DNA from: Pseudomonas sp. WS 5079
Lineage (GTDB): Bacteria > Pseudomonadota > Gammaproteobacteria > Pseudomonadales > Pseudomonadaceae
Assembly (NCBI RefSeq): GCF_012985465.1
Contig: NZ_JAAQWN010000001.1
Span: forward strand, 248,001 to 312,000
Direction: 5' to 3'
DNA length: 64,000 bases
Below the pieces are notes generated by a model, which was not told the DNA's origin, did no database searches, and saw only the letters and a program-made list of their open reading frames with translations. This document shows positions 50,580 through 61,100 of this stretch, piece by piece (within the stretch, counting starts at the first letter, position 1; each line of letters begins with the position of its first letter). Made by a program: the position numbers and the translations under genes.

Positions 50580-52331
50580 ATGGCGAAGACCACTCCCACT
50601 GCACCACTGTTTAAAGCCCTCGGCGATTATAAAAGTATCCTGATCAGCGTCGGTTGCTTCACCGCGCTGATCAATCTGTTGATGCTGGTGCCGTCCATTT
50701 ACATGCTGCAAGTGTATGACCGGGTCCTGTCATCGCAGAACGAAACCACCTTGGTGATGTTGACCCTGATGGTCGTAGGTTTCTTTGCTTTTATCGGCAC
50801 CCTGGAAGTGGTGCGCAGCTTTATCGTGATCCGCATCGGCAGCCAATTGGAGCGCCGCTTCAACTTGCAGGTATACAAGGCCGCCTTCGAGCGCAACCTG
50901 CAACGGGGCGAAGGCCATGCTGGGCAATCGCTCGGGGATTTGACCCATATCCGCCAGTTCCTCACCGGGCCGGCGTTGTTTGCGTTCTTCGATGCGCCGT
51001 GGTTCCCGATCTATTTGCTGGTGATCTTTTTGTTCAACGTGTGGCTGGGGGTGTTGGCCACGGCCGGCGCCGTGCTGTTGATCGCCCTGGCATGCCTGAA
51101 CGAATACCTGACCAAAAAACCCTTGCGCGAAGCCAGCGGCTACTCGCAGCAGTCCACCCAATTGGCCACCAGCCACTTGCACAACGCCGAGACCATCCAG
51201 GCCATGGGCATGCTGGGGGAGCTGCGCAGTCGCTGGTTCCAGGTGCATTCGCGGTTTCTCGGCTTGCAGAACCAGGCCAGCGACACCGGCTCGGTGATCA
51301 GCTCCCTGAGCAAATCCCTGCGCCTGCTCCTGCAGTCGTTGGTGTTGGGGCTGGGTGCGTTGCTGGTGATCAAGGGCCAGATGACCGCCGGGATGATGAT
51401 TGCCGGCACTATCCTGATGGGCCGGGTGTTGAGCCCGATCGACCAGTTGATTGCGGTGTGGAAGCAATGGAGTTCGGCCAAGCTGGCCTATCAACGCCTC
51501 GATGAGCTGTTGCAGGAGTTCCCGCCCGGGGCACAGGCCATGGCGTTGCCGGCGCCCAAGGGCCAGGTGAGTTTCGAACAGGTCAGTGCCGGGCCGCCAG
51601 GGCGGCGGGTGGCGACTTTGCATCAGGTCAGCTTCAACCTTGCGGCCGGTGAAGTACTGGGGGTGTTGGGGGCCTCCGGGTCCGGCAAGTCGACGTTGGC
51701 GCGAGTGCTGGTGGGCGTGTGGCCGACCCTGGCGGGCACGGTGCGCCTGGACGGCGCCGATATCCATCGCTGGGACCGCGACGACCTCGGGCCCTATGTC
51801 GGCTACCTGCCCCAGGACATCGAGCTGTTCAGCGGCAGCATCGCCGACAACATCGCGCGCTTTCGCCAGGCTGACCCCGAGTGGGTGGTGCAAGCCGCGC
51901 AGCAAGCCGGGGTGCATGACCTGATCCTGCGTTTGCCCCAGGGCTACGACACGGTGTTGGGCGACGACGGCAGCGGCCTGTCCGGTGGGCAGAAACAACG
52001 GGTGGCCCTGGCCCGCGCACTGTATGGCGGGCCGCGCCTGATCGTGCTCGACGAACCCAACTCCAACCTCGACACCGTGGGCGAGGCCGCCCTGGCCAGC
52101 GCCATCATGCAGATGAAAGCCCAGGGCAGCAGCGTGATCCTGGTGACCCACCGCTCCTCGGCCCTGGCCCAGGCCGACAAGCTGTTGGTACTCAACGAAG
52201 GCCGCCTGCAAGCGTTTGGCCCCAGCCAGGAGGTGCTGCGGGCGCTGTCCGGGCAAGCGGAGCCACCCCGTGAAAAGGCCGGCGTCAGCTTGAACCGTCA
52301 ATATCCTGCGGCAAGGAATCCAGGCCAATGA
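50580..52331 (+). CDS. aprD: Type I secretion ABC transporter (AprD)
   Basis: This 583-aa half-transporter has six membrane helices in residues 20-310 and an ATPase domain after about 340. The ATPase has Walker A VLGASGSGKSTLARV, signature LSGGQKQRVALARAL and Walker B LIVLDEPNSNLD. There is no C39 peptidase domain, as expected for exporters of RTX proteases and lipases, which carry uncleaved C-terminal signals. It overlaps aprE by ATGA. It forms the exporter of the AprA protease and the downstream lipase. Confidence 0.96.
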   Translation: MAKTTPTAPLFKALGDYKSILISVGCFTALINLLMLVPSIYMLQVYDRVLSSQNETTLVMLTLMVVGFFAFIGTLEVVRSFIVIRIGSQLERRFNLQVYKAAFERNLQRGEGHAGQSLGDLTHIRQFLTGPALFAFFDAPWFPIYLLVIFLFNVWLGVLATAGAVLLIALACLNEYLTKKPLREASGYSQQSTQLATSHLHNAETIQAMGMLGELRSRWFQVHSRFLGLQNQASDTGSVISSLSKSLRLLLQSLVLGLGALLVIKGQMTAGMMIAGTILMGRVLSPIDQLIAVWKQWSSAKLAYQRLDELLQEFPPGAQAMALPAPKGQVSFEQVSAGPPGRRVATLHQVSFNLAAGEVLGVLGASGSGKSTLARVLVGVWPTLAGTVRLDGADIHRWDRDDLGPYVGYLPQDIELFSGSIADNIARFRQADPEWVVQAAQQAGVHDLILRLPQGYDTVLGDDGSGLSGGQKQRVALARALYGGPRLIVLDEPNSNLDTVGEAALASAIMQMKAQGSSVILVTHRSSALAQADKLLVLNEGRLQAFGPSQEVLRALSGQAEPPREKAGVSLNRQYPAARNPGQ

Positions 52332-53650
52332 ATACCGATAACAGCCTGCCACTCGAGCAGACCTTTCCCGAGCGCGATGCGCGCTTTTTCTCCCGCCTGG
52401 GCTGGGTGATGACGGTGGTTGGCGCCGGCGGATTCTTCCTCTGGGCCAGCCTCGCGCCGCTGGACCAGGGGATCCCGGTGCAGGGCACGGTGGTGGTGTC
52501 CGGCAAGCGCAAGGCCGTGCAAACTCTGAGCCCCGGCGTGGTCAGCCGGATCCTGGTGCGCGAAGGCGAGGTGGTCAAACAGGGCCAGCCGTTGTTTCGC
52601 CTCGACCCGACCCAAAGCCAGGCCGACGTGCATTCCCTGCAAGCCCAATACCGCATGGCCTGGGCCAGCGTCGCCCGTTGGCAGAGCGAGCGCGACAGCT
52701 TGCCGGCGGTGGCCTTTCCGGCTGAACTGAGTAGCGCCCCCGATCCTGCGCTGGCGTTGGTGCTCGAAGGCCAGCGCCAGCTGTTCAGCAGCCGGCGCGA
52801 CGCCTTTGCCCGCGAGCAATCCGGGATCCGCGCCAGTATCGAAGGCGCCAGCGCCCAGCTCAACGGCATGCGCCGCGCCCGCACCGACCTCAGCGCCCAG
52901 GCGCAATCTCTGCGTGATCAACTGGCCAACCTGCAACCCCTGGCCGACAACGGCTATATCCCGCGCAACCGCCTGCTGGAGTACCAGCGCCAACTGTCCC
53001 AGGTGCAGCAGGACCTGGCGCAGAACAGCGGCGAAAGCGGGCGCCTGGAGCAGGGCATCCTCGAATCGCGCCTCAAGTTGCAACAGCACAGCGAGGAGTA
53101 CCAGAAGGAGGTCCGCAGCCAGTTGGCCGACGCGCAACTGCGCAGCCTGACCCTGGAGCAGCAACTGACCTCTGCTGGCTTTGACCTGCAACACAGTGAA
53201 ATCAACGCGCCGGCCGATGGCATTGCGGTCAACCTCGGCGTGCATACCATCGGTGCGGTGGTGCGGGCCGGGGAGACCCTGCTGGAAATCGTGCCCCAGG
53301 ACACGCGCCTGGAAGTGGAAGGGCGCCTGCCGGTGAACCTGGTGGACAAGGTCGGCAGCCATCTGCCGGTCGATATCCTATTCACCGCCTTCAACCAGAG
53401 CCGTACACCCCGGGTGCCGGGGGAGGTGAGCCTGATCTCCGCCGACCAGTTGCTCGACGAAAAAACCGGTGCGCCGTATTACGTGCTGCGCACCACGGTC
53501 AGCGATGTCGCCCTGGAAAAACTCCAGGGCCTGGTGATCAAGCCCGGCATGCCCGCCGAGATGTTTGTGCGCACCGGCGAGCGCTCGCTGCTCAACTACC
53601 TGTTCAAGCCGCTGCTCGACCGTGCCGGCTCGGCGTTGACCGAGGAATGA
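52328..53650 (+). CDS. aprE: Type I secretion membrane fusion protein (AprE)
   Basis: This 440-aa HlyD-family adaptor has a short cytoplasmic tail, one membrane helix near 25-45 (WVMTVVGAGGFFLWASL), a first half-lipoyl strand (GVVSRILVREGEVVKQGQPL), long coiled coils at about 85-290, then the second half-motif (INAPADGIAVNLGVHTIGAVV) and a beta domain with GMPAEMFVRTGERS. It links AprD to AprF. It is coupled to both neighbours by ATGA overlaps. Confidence 0.96.
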   Translation: MNTDNSLPLEQTFPERDARFFSRLGWVMTVVGAGGFFLWASLAPLDQGIPVQGTVVVSGKRKAVQTLSPGVVSRILVREGEVVKQGQPLFRLDPTQSQADVHSLQAQYRMAWASVARWQSERDSLPAVAFPAELSSAPDPALALVLEGQRQLFSSRRDAFAREQSGIRASIEGASAQLNGMRRARTDLSAQAQSLRDQLANLQPLADNGYIPRNRLLEYQRQLSQVQQDLAQNSGESGRLEQGILESRLKLQQHSEEYQKEVRSQLADAQLRSLTLEQQLTSAGFDLQHSEINAPADGIAVNLGVHTIGAVVRAGETLLEIVPQDTRLEVEGRLPVNLVDKVGSHLPVDILFTAFNQSRTPRVPGEVSLISADQLLDEKTGAPYYVLRTTVSDVALEKLQGLVIKPGMPAEMFVRTGERSLLNYLFKPLLDRAGSALTEE

Positions 53651-54990
53651 GCATGAAACCAGTGTTCATCGCCTTGCTTATGGCGTGCAGCAGCGCCCAG
53701 GCCGCCATGGGCCCGTTCGATGTGTATGAACAGGCGCTGCGCAACGATCCGGTGTTCCTCGGTGCAATCAAGGAGCGTGACGCCGGCCTGGAAAACCGCA
53801 CCATCGGCCGCGCCGGCCTGTTGCCAAGGCTGTCGTACAACTACAACAAGGGCCGCAACAACTCCCAGGCCAACCTGCCCGATGGCCGTGGCGGCCACTA
53901 TCACGACGACCGCAACTACAACAGTTTCGGCTCGACCTTCACCCTGCAACAGCCGCTGTTCGACTACGAAGCCTATGCCAACTACCGCAAGGGCGTGGCC
54001 CAGGCGCTGTTTGCCGACGAGAGTTTTCGCGACAAGAGCCAGGCGCTGTTGGTGCGGGTGCTGACCTATTACACCCAGGCACTGTTCGCCCAGGACCAGA
54101 TCGACATCGCCCGGGCCAAAAAGAAGGCCTACGAGCAACAGTTCCAGCAGAACCAGCACCTGTTCCAGCAAGGCGAGGGCACGCGTACCGATATTCTGGA
54201 GGCCGAGTCCCGTTACGAACTGGCCACCGCCGAAGAAATCCAGGCGCTCGACGAGCAGGATGCGTCACTGCGCGAACTGGGGGCGCTGCTCGGCGTACAG
54301 AGCGTCGATATTGCCGACCTGGCGCCTCTGAACCACGACTTTGCTGCCTTCACCCTGGCCCCGGCCAACTACGACAGCTGGCACGAACTGGCGCTGACCA
54401 ACAACCCGACCCTGGCCTCCCAGCGCCAGGCCGTGGAGGTGGCGCGCTATGAGGTGGAACGCAACCGCGCCGGGCACTTGCCGCGCATCACCGCGTACGC
54501 CAGTTCGCGCCAGCAGGAGTCCGACAGCGGCAACACCTACAACCAGCGCTACGACACCAACACCATCGGCATTGAAGTCAGCGTGCCGTTGTATGCCGGT
54601 GGCGGCGTCGCGGCGTCCACCCGCCAGGCCAGCCGCTCCATGGAGCAGGCCGAATATGAGCTGGAGGGCAAGACCCGCGAGACCCTGATCGAGCTGCGGC
54701 GCCAGTTCAGCGCCTGCCTGTCGGGGGTGAGCAAGCTGCGCGCCTATCAAAAGGCCCTGGCCTCTGCCGAAGCGCTGGTGGTGTCGACCAAGCAAAGCAT
54801 CCTGGGTGGCGAGCGGGTCAACCTCGATGCCCTCAACGCCGAACAGCAGCTGTACAGCACCCGTCGCGACCTGGCCCAGGCCCGTTACGACTATTTGATG
54901 GCCTGGACCAAATTGCACTACTACGCGGGCAACCTGCGCGACACCGACCTGGCCAAGGTCGACGAAGCCTTCGGCCCGGCCCAACGCTGA
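53647..54990 (+). CDS. aprF: Type I secretion outer-membrane channel (AprF, TolC family)
   Basis: This 447-aa precursor has a signal peptide ending near SSAQAAM and two outer-membrane efflux repeats. Each repeat holds long helices and a pair of barrel strands (for example GLLPRLSYNYNKGRNNS and HLPRITAYASSRQQ). Length is normal for the PrtF/AprF branch. ATG 53647 overlaps aprE; a second ATG at 53653 is also possible. It completes the AprDEF exporter. Confidence 0.95.
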   Translation: MSMKPVFIALLMACSSAQAAMGPFDVYEQALRNDPVFLGAIKERDAGLENRTIGRAGLLPRLSYNYNKGRNNSQANLPDGRGGHYHDDRNYNSFGSTFTLQQPLFDYEAYANYRKGVAQALFADESFRDKSQALLVRVLTYYTQALFAQDQIDIARAKKKAYEQQFQQNQHLFQQGEGTRTDILEAESRYELATAEEIQALDEQDASLRELGALLGVQSVDIADLAPLNHDFAAFTLAPANYDSWHELALTNNPTLASQRQAVEVARYEVERNRAGHLPRITAYASSRQQESDSGNTYNQRYDTNTIGIEVSVPLYAGGGVAASTRQASRSMEQAEYELEGKTRETLIELRRQFSACLSGVSKLRAYQKALASAEALVVSTKQSILGGERVNLDALNAEQQLYSTRRDLAQARYDYLMAWTKLHYYAGNLRDTDLAKVDEAFGPAQR

Positions 54991-54992
54991 CC

Positions 54993-55060
54993 CTGTAGGA
55001 GCCGGCTTGCCGGCGATAAGGCCGTTGAGCCCGCCATCGCCGGCACGCGCGCTCCTACAG
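54993..55060. repeat. Large REP-type inverted repeat between aprF and the first autotransporter gene
   Basis: The ends CTGTAGGAGC (54993) and GCTCCTACAG (55051-55060) are perfect complements. The inner segments GCCGGC...GGCGAT and ATCGCCGGC also pair. It is a Pseudomonas BIME-like element within the operon and may cause partial termination or mRNA processing. Confidence 0.75.
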
Positions 55061-55092
55061 GCTGATAAACACAATAAAAAGAGGAAGTCTGG

Positions 55093-58050
55093 GTGAACGC
55101 AAAACAACGAAGCTATCACTGCGTCATGCTGTGTGGCCTGGCCAGCCTGGGTACCGCCCAGGCCGCGCCCTATGTGGAGACCGGCAAGCTGGGCGACCCC
55201 GCCAGTTGGCGCTCGACGGAATACCAGCGGGACTGGGGCCTGGGGCGCATGCAGGCCGATCAGGCTTACGCCGCGGGGATCAGCGGTGCCGGGGTGAAGA
55301 TCGGTGCGCTGGACTCGGGCTTTGATGCCAGCCACCCGCAAGCCTCCCCGGAGCGCTTCCACCCGGTGACCGCCAGCGGCACTTATGTGGATGGCAGCCC
55401 GTTTTCCACCACCGGCGCCCTGAACCCCAACAACGACTCCCACGGCACCCACGTCACCGGCACCATGGGGGCGGCGCGGGACGGCAGCGGCATGCATGGC
55501 GTGGCCTACAACGCGCAGATTTATGTGGGCAACACCAACGCCAACGACAGCTTCCTGTTTGGCCCGACGCCCGACCCCCAGTACTTCAAGGCGGTGTACA
55601 GCGCCATGGTCGATTCCGGGGTGCGCGCGATCAACAACAGCTGGGGCAGCCAGCCCAAGGATGTCAGCTACCAGACCCTGGGCGACCTGCACGCGGCCTA
55701 CGCCCAGCACTTTAACCAGGGCACCTGGCTGGACGCCGCCGCCGATGTGGCCCGCGCCGGGGTGATCAATGTGTTCAGCGCCGGCAACAGCGGCTATGCC
55801 AACGCCAGCGTGCGCTCGGCCTTGCCTTACTTTGAACCGCAGCTGGAAGGCCACTGGCTGGCGGTGTCCGGCCTGGACAAGGCCAATAACCAGAAATACA
55901 ACCAGTGCGGCATCGCCAAGTACTGGTGTATTGCCACCCCGGGGGCGCTGATCGACAGCACCGTTCCTGGCGGCGGCTATGGGATCAAGTCCGGCACCTC
56001 GATGTCGGCACCCCACGCCACTGGTGCGTTGGCGCTGGTGATGGAACGCTACCCGTACCTGAACAACGAGCAGGCCTTGCAGGTGTTGCTGACGACGGCC
56101 ACGCAGCTGGACGGTTCGGTGACCGACGCGCCGAACGCCAAGGTCGGCTGGGGCGTGCCGGACCTTGGCCGGGCGATGCATGGGCCGGGGCAGTTGCTGG
56201 GTGCCATGGACGTCAATCTGGCGGCCGGGCAGGGCGATGTGTGGAGCAATGGCATCTCCGACAAGGCGCTGCTGCAACGCCAGGCCGAAGACAGCGCCGA
56301 GCGCCTGGCTTGGCAACAGACCGTGCAGGACAAGGGCTGGGGAAATGGTCCGGGGGTCGGCGCCAGCCAGCAGGAACAGACCGACTACGCAGTGGGTATG
56401 GCCCGGGATGCGGCGGCGGCCCAGCGCATTTACCAAGGCAGTTTGATCAAGTCCGGCGCCGGTAGCCTGGTGCTCAGCGGCGACAGCACCTATCGCGGCC
56501 CGACCACGGTCAATGGCGGTGTGTTGAAGGTCGAGGGTGCGCTGACCTCGGCGGTCACGGTCAACCCTGGCGGGACCTTGGGCGGCTCCGGGCGTATCGG
56601 CGCGTTGCAGGCCAATAGCGGCAGCGTGATTGCGCCGGGCAATTCCATCGGCACCTTGAATGTGACTGGGGATGTGCGCTTCGACGCCGGGTCCACCTAT
56701 GCGGTGGAGCTGTCGAATGCCAGCAGTGATCGCATTGTCGCGGGCGGCAAGGCCACCCTCAACGGCGGCACCGTGACCCTGGCCCTGGAAAACAGCCCGA
56801 CCTTGCTCAGCCAGCCCCAAGCACAAAGCCTGGTCGGTCGCCAGTACAACATCCTGCAGGCGGCGGGTGGGGTCACCGGCAGTTTCGGTGCGGTATTGCC
56901 CAACTACCTGTTCCTCGGTGGCAACCTCGACTACAGCGCCAATGGCGTGCAACTGGCCATCGCGCGCAATGACGCAAGCTTTGCCAGCGTCGCGGCGACC
57001 CGCAATCAGCGCGCCGTGGCCGCTGCAGCCGAGCAGTTGGGGGCCGGCAACCCGGTGTATGAAAGCGTGCTGAGTGCCGACTCCAGTGTGGTGGCCCGCC
57101 AGGCCTTCCAGCAGTTGTCCGGCGAGATCTACCCGGCAGTCGGCGCGATGTTGATCAATGACAGCCGCCATGTGCGCGATGCCGTCGGTGAGCGCCTGCG
57201 CCATGTGCCTGCCACCGGCGAAAGCAACCTGTGGATCAAGGCCCTCGGCGCCTGGGGCAAGGCCGACAGCAGCAGTGAATATGCTGGTTACACCCGCTCT
57301 ATCGGCGGCATGCTGCTGGGGGTCGATGGTCAATGGGACGAACAGACCCGCGTCGGTGTGATGGCGGGCTACAGCGACAGTTCGCTGAACATGGGTGATG
57401 GCACCCATGCGTCGGCCGATGTCGACAGCTATCACCTGGGCACCTATGCCGGGCGTGAGCTGGGCAACTGGCGTGTGAGTGTGGGCGGCGCCTACAGCTG
57501 GCATCGCGGCGATGTGCAGCGCGACCTGCAATACGCTGACGTCAGCGCCAAGCAAAAAGCCAAGCTGGATGCGCGCAGCCTGCAGGTGTTCACCGAGGCG
57601 GCCTACCGCTTGGACCTGCAAGCGCTGGCCCTGGAACCGTTTGCCAACCTGGCCTATGTGCACCTGGACAGCGAAAGTTTCCATGAGAAAGGCGATGGCG
57701 CCGCCCTGCAACGGGGCAGTGATCGCCGCGACGCGACCCTCGGCACCCTGGGCCTGCGCGCTCTCAAGACCCTGCCTCTGAATGACCGCCAGCAGTTGGA
57801 ACTCTCCGGCTCGCTCGGCTGGCAGCACAGCCTCACGCCGGTTGAATCCGAGGAACACCTGGCGTTCGTCGCAGGCGGCCCCTCGTTTGCCGTGCGCAGC
57901 ACACCGCTTCAGCGCGATGCCGCGCTGGTGGGCTTGAAGGCCAGCCTGGCACTGAGCGACACCACACGGGTCAACCTCGACTACAGCGGCCAATTGGGTG
58001 CGAAGGAGAGCAACCAGGGCGTGGGCCTGAGCCTCGACTGGCAGTTCTGA
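55093..58050 (+). CDS. Subtilisin-like serine protease autotransporter (first of a tandem pair)
   Basis: This 985-aa protein starts at GTG 55093 with GAGGA upstream. A signal peptide ends near GTAQA. The S8 protease domain has Asp in IGALDSGFDASHP, His in SHGTHVTGTMG and Ser in SGTSMSAPHATGAL. A PATR-type passenger repeat (GAGSLVLSGDSTY) and a beta-helix linker follow, and the last roughly 270 residues are a 12-strand translocator ending in LSLDWQF. It corresponds to the PspA/PrtA-type gene known between aprDEF and the lipase in P. fluorescens. It reaches the surface by type V secretion, independent of AprDEF. Confidence 0.93.
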   Translation: MNAKQRSYHCVMLCGLASLGTAQAAPYVETGKLGDPASWRSTEYQRDWGLGRMQADQAYAAGISGAGVKIGALDSGFDASHPQASPERFHPVTASGTYVDGSPFSTTGALNPNNDSHGTHVTGTMGAARDGSGMHGVAYNAQIYVGNTNANDSFLFGPTPDPQYFKAVYSAMVDSGVRAINNSWGSQPKDVSYQTLGDLHAAYAQHFNQGTWLDAAADVARAGVINVFSAGNSGYANASVRSALPYFEPQLEGHWLAVSGLDKANNQKYNQCGIAKYWCIATPGALIDSTVPGGGYGIKSGTSMSAPHATGALALVMERYPYLNNEQALQVLLTTATQLDGSVTDAPNAKVGWGVPDLGRAMHGPGQLLGAMDVNLAAGQGDVWSNGISDKALLQRQAEDSAERLAWQQTVQDKGWGNGPGVGASQQEQTDYAVGMARDAAAAQRIYQGSLIKSGAGSLVLSGDSTYRGPTTVNGGVLKVEGALTSAVTVNPGGTLGGSGRIGALQANSGSVIAPGNSIGTLNVTGDVRFDAGSTYAVELSNASSDRIVAGGKATLNGGTVTLALENSPTLLSQPQAQSLVGRQYNILQAAGGVTGSFGAVLPNYLFLGGNLDYSANGVQLAIARNDASFASVAATRNQRAVAAAAEQLGAGNPVYESVLSADSSVVARQAFQQLSGEIYPAVGAMLINDSRHVRDAVGERLRHVPATGESNLWIKALGAWGKADSSSEYAGYTRSIGGMLLGVDGQWDEQTRVGVMAGYSDSSLNMGDGTHASADVDSYHLGTYAGRELGNWRVSVGGAYSWHRGDVQRDLQYADVSAKQKAKLDARSLQVFTEAAYRLDLQALALEPFANLAYVHLDSESFHEKGDGAALQRGSDRRDATLGTLGLRALKTLPLNDRQQLELSGSLGWQHSLTPVESEEHLAFVAGGPSFAVRSTPLQRDAALVGLKASLALSDTTRVNLDYSGQLGAKESNQGVGLSLDWQF

Positions 58051-58101
58051 AGCGCGCCAACAAAAAGAACAACAAACGCAATGAAACTAAGGAAGGTCAC
58101 C

Positions 58102-61100
58102 GTGAACGCAAAACAACGAGGGTTTCACTCCGCCATCCCAACAGGCCCGGGCTACCCGCTCAAGGCCTTGAGTCGCGTGCCATACGGCGCGTTGCTGTGT
58201 TGCCTGGCCAGCCTGGGTACCGCCCAGGCCGCACCCTACGTCGAAACCGGCAAGCTGGGGGATGTCGCCAGTTGGCGCAGCAATGAGTTCAAGGCCGATT
58301 GGGGCCTGGGCGCAGTCAATGCCGATGTGGCATATGCCGCCGGTTACAGCGGCAAGGGCGTGAAGCTGGGGATTTTCGACCAGCCGGTATACGCCCTGCA
58401 TCCTGAGTTCTCCAGCCCGGGCAAGGTACAGACCCTGGTCACTGAAGGGATCCGCCAGTACACCGACCCGTATATCCCGGTGAAGGCCGGTGACCCGTTC
58501 CGCTACGACGGCACACCGTCCCTGGGTTCCAACGGCAAGCTGGGCGACCACGGCACCCATGTCGGGGGCATTGCCGCCGGCGACCGTAACGGCGGGCCGA
58601 TGCACGGCGTGGCCTACAACGCACAGATCCTCAGCGCCGAAAACGGCGACCCCGGCCCCGAAGACGGGATCATCCTGGGTAACGACGGTGCGGTGTACCA
58701 GGCCGGTTGGGACAGCCTGGTGGCCAACGGCGCACGCATCATCAATAACAGCTGGGGCATCGGCATTGGCGATCAGTTTGCCAAGGGCGGCAAGGACCCG
58801 GCGTTCCCCCATTTTGCTCTCAGCGATGCGCAGGCGCAGTTCGACCAGATCAAGCCGCTGTTGGGCACCGCACCAGGCGGGGCTTATACCGGGGCGATCA
58901 ACGCGGCGCGCAGCGGGGTGCTGACGATCTTCGCAGCCGGCAACGACTACAACCTGAACAACCCCGATGCGATCTCCGGCCTGGCGTATTTTGTGCCCGA
59001 GATCGCGCCCAATTGGCTGTCGGTGGCCGCATTGCAACGCAACCCGGATGCCAACAGCCCCAACCCCTATGTGATCAGCACCTTCTCGTCGCGCTGTGGC
59101 TATGCCGCCAGCTTCTGCGTGTCGGCGCCGGGCACGGCGATCTACAGCTCGGTGATGGTGGGTACCACGGTCGATAACATGACCCTGGGCTGGAACAACA
59201 AAAACGGCACCTCTATGGCTGCGCCCCATGTGGCAGGCGCGGCCGCCGTGTTGATGGAGCGTTTCCCGTACATGAGCGGCGAGCAGATTTCCACGCTGCT
59301 CAAGACCACCGCCACCGACCTTGGCGCACCGGGCATCGACGCACTGTACGGCTGGGGCATGATCAACCTGGGCAAGGCGGTCAGCGGACCGGGAATGTTT
59401 ATCACCGCCGAGGATATCCCGGCCCAGTTCCGTATCGACGGTGGCTATGGCAGCGGCCAGTTTGTTGCGGACTTGCCGGGGGTTGGGGCGGTGGTTGACG
59501 CCGGCAAGCCCACCCAGCGCGTGTGTGACGATGTGCACTGCGGGCGGGATGTGTGGAGCAATGACATTGCCGGTCACGGCGGCTTGACCAAGCAGGGCAT
59601 TGGGACGCTGGTGCTGACCGGCAACAACACCTACAGCGGGCCAACCGTGGTCAATCAAGGCCTGTTGGCGGTCAATGGCTCGCTGGCATCGCAAGTCACG
59701 GTGAGTAACAGCGGGGTGTTGGGCGGCTCCGGCAGCATCGGCGCGCTGCACGCGAAAAGCGGCGGTACGGTCGCGCCGGGTAACTCCATCGGCACCTTGA
59801 ACGTGGCTGGGGATGTCAACTTCGACGCGGGTTCTACCTATGCGGTGGAGCTGTCCACTATCAGCAGCGACCGCATCGTCGCCGGTGGCAAGGCCACCCT
59901 CAACGGCGGCACCGTGACCCTGGCCCTGGAAAACAGCCCGACCTTGCTCAGCCAGCCCGAGGCGCAAAGCCTGATCGGTCGCCAGTACAACATCCTGCAG
60001 GCGGCCGGGGGAATTACCGGCAGCTTTGCCTCGGTACTGCCCAACTACCTGTTTGTCGGCGGCAACCTGAACTACGGCGCCAACGGCGTGCAGTTGGATG
60101 TTGCGCGCACGGCCAACAGCTTCGCCAGCGTCGCGGCGACCGATAACCAACGCGCGGTGGCGGCGGCTGCCGAGCAACTGGGCGCGGGTAACGGGGTGTA
60201 TGAAAGCCTGCTGCTGGCACCGAGTGCGGCCTCGGCGCAAGGGGCGTTCCAACAGTTGTCGGGGGAAATCTACCCAGCCCTGGAAACCGCGCTGGTCAAT
60301 GACAACCGCTACCTGCGTGAAGCGGTGGGCGAGCGCCTGCAACAGGGTGAAATGGGCTCCTCGCCACCAACCATCGACACGCGCGGCAACGTCTGGGTCA
60401 AGGCCCTTGGCGCCTGGGGTAAAACCGACAGCGCCAGCGATACGGCGGGCTACACCACCTCCATCGGCGGCCTGCTGGCGGGTGTGGACGGTGCGCTGGA
60501 CGAAGATACACGCCTGGGCCTGGTCGCCGGTTACAGCGATACCTCGCTGAACATGGGCGATGGCACCCATTCGCGGGCATCGGTGGACAGCTACCACTTT
60601 GGCGCCTATGCCGGTCACGACATCGGCGCCTGGCGCCTGAGCGGCGGGGCGACCTACAGCTGGCACCGCGCTGATGTGAAACGTGAGCTGCAATACGGCG
60701 AAGTCGCCGGCAAGCAGAAAGCCAAGGTCGATGCCCGTAGCACCCAGCTCTTCACCGAAGCGGCTTATCGCCTGAACCTGCAACCGCTGGCGCTGGAGCC
60801 GTTCGCCAACCTGGCCTATGTGCATCTGGACAGCGACGGCTTCAGCGAGAAAGGCGATGCAGCAGCGCTCAAGGGCGGCGATGACACCCGCGACCTGGTG
60901 CTCAGCACCCTCGGCGTGCGGGCGTTGAAGACCTTCAACCTCAGCGACCATCAGGCGTTGGACGTTTCCGGCACCCTGGGCTGGCAGCACAACCTCAGCA
61001 CCACCGATTCCGAGCGCCACCTGGCGTTTGCTTCAGGCAGTACCGCGTTTGCCGTGGAAAGCTCGCCGATGGTGCGCGACGCGGCCTTGGTCGGCGCGCG

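Noticed and set aside
54265..57993. Very long minus-strand open frames (1242 aa here; 977 aa at 58087-61020) opposite the autotransporter genes
   Set aside because: They are antisense shadows of GC-rich genes with clear domains on the plus strand. Their translations are Gly/Ala/His/Arg/Gln-rich without domains or ribosome sites.
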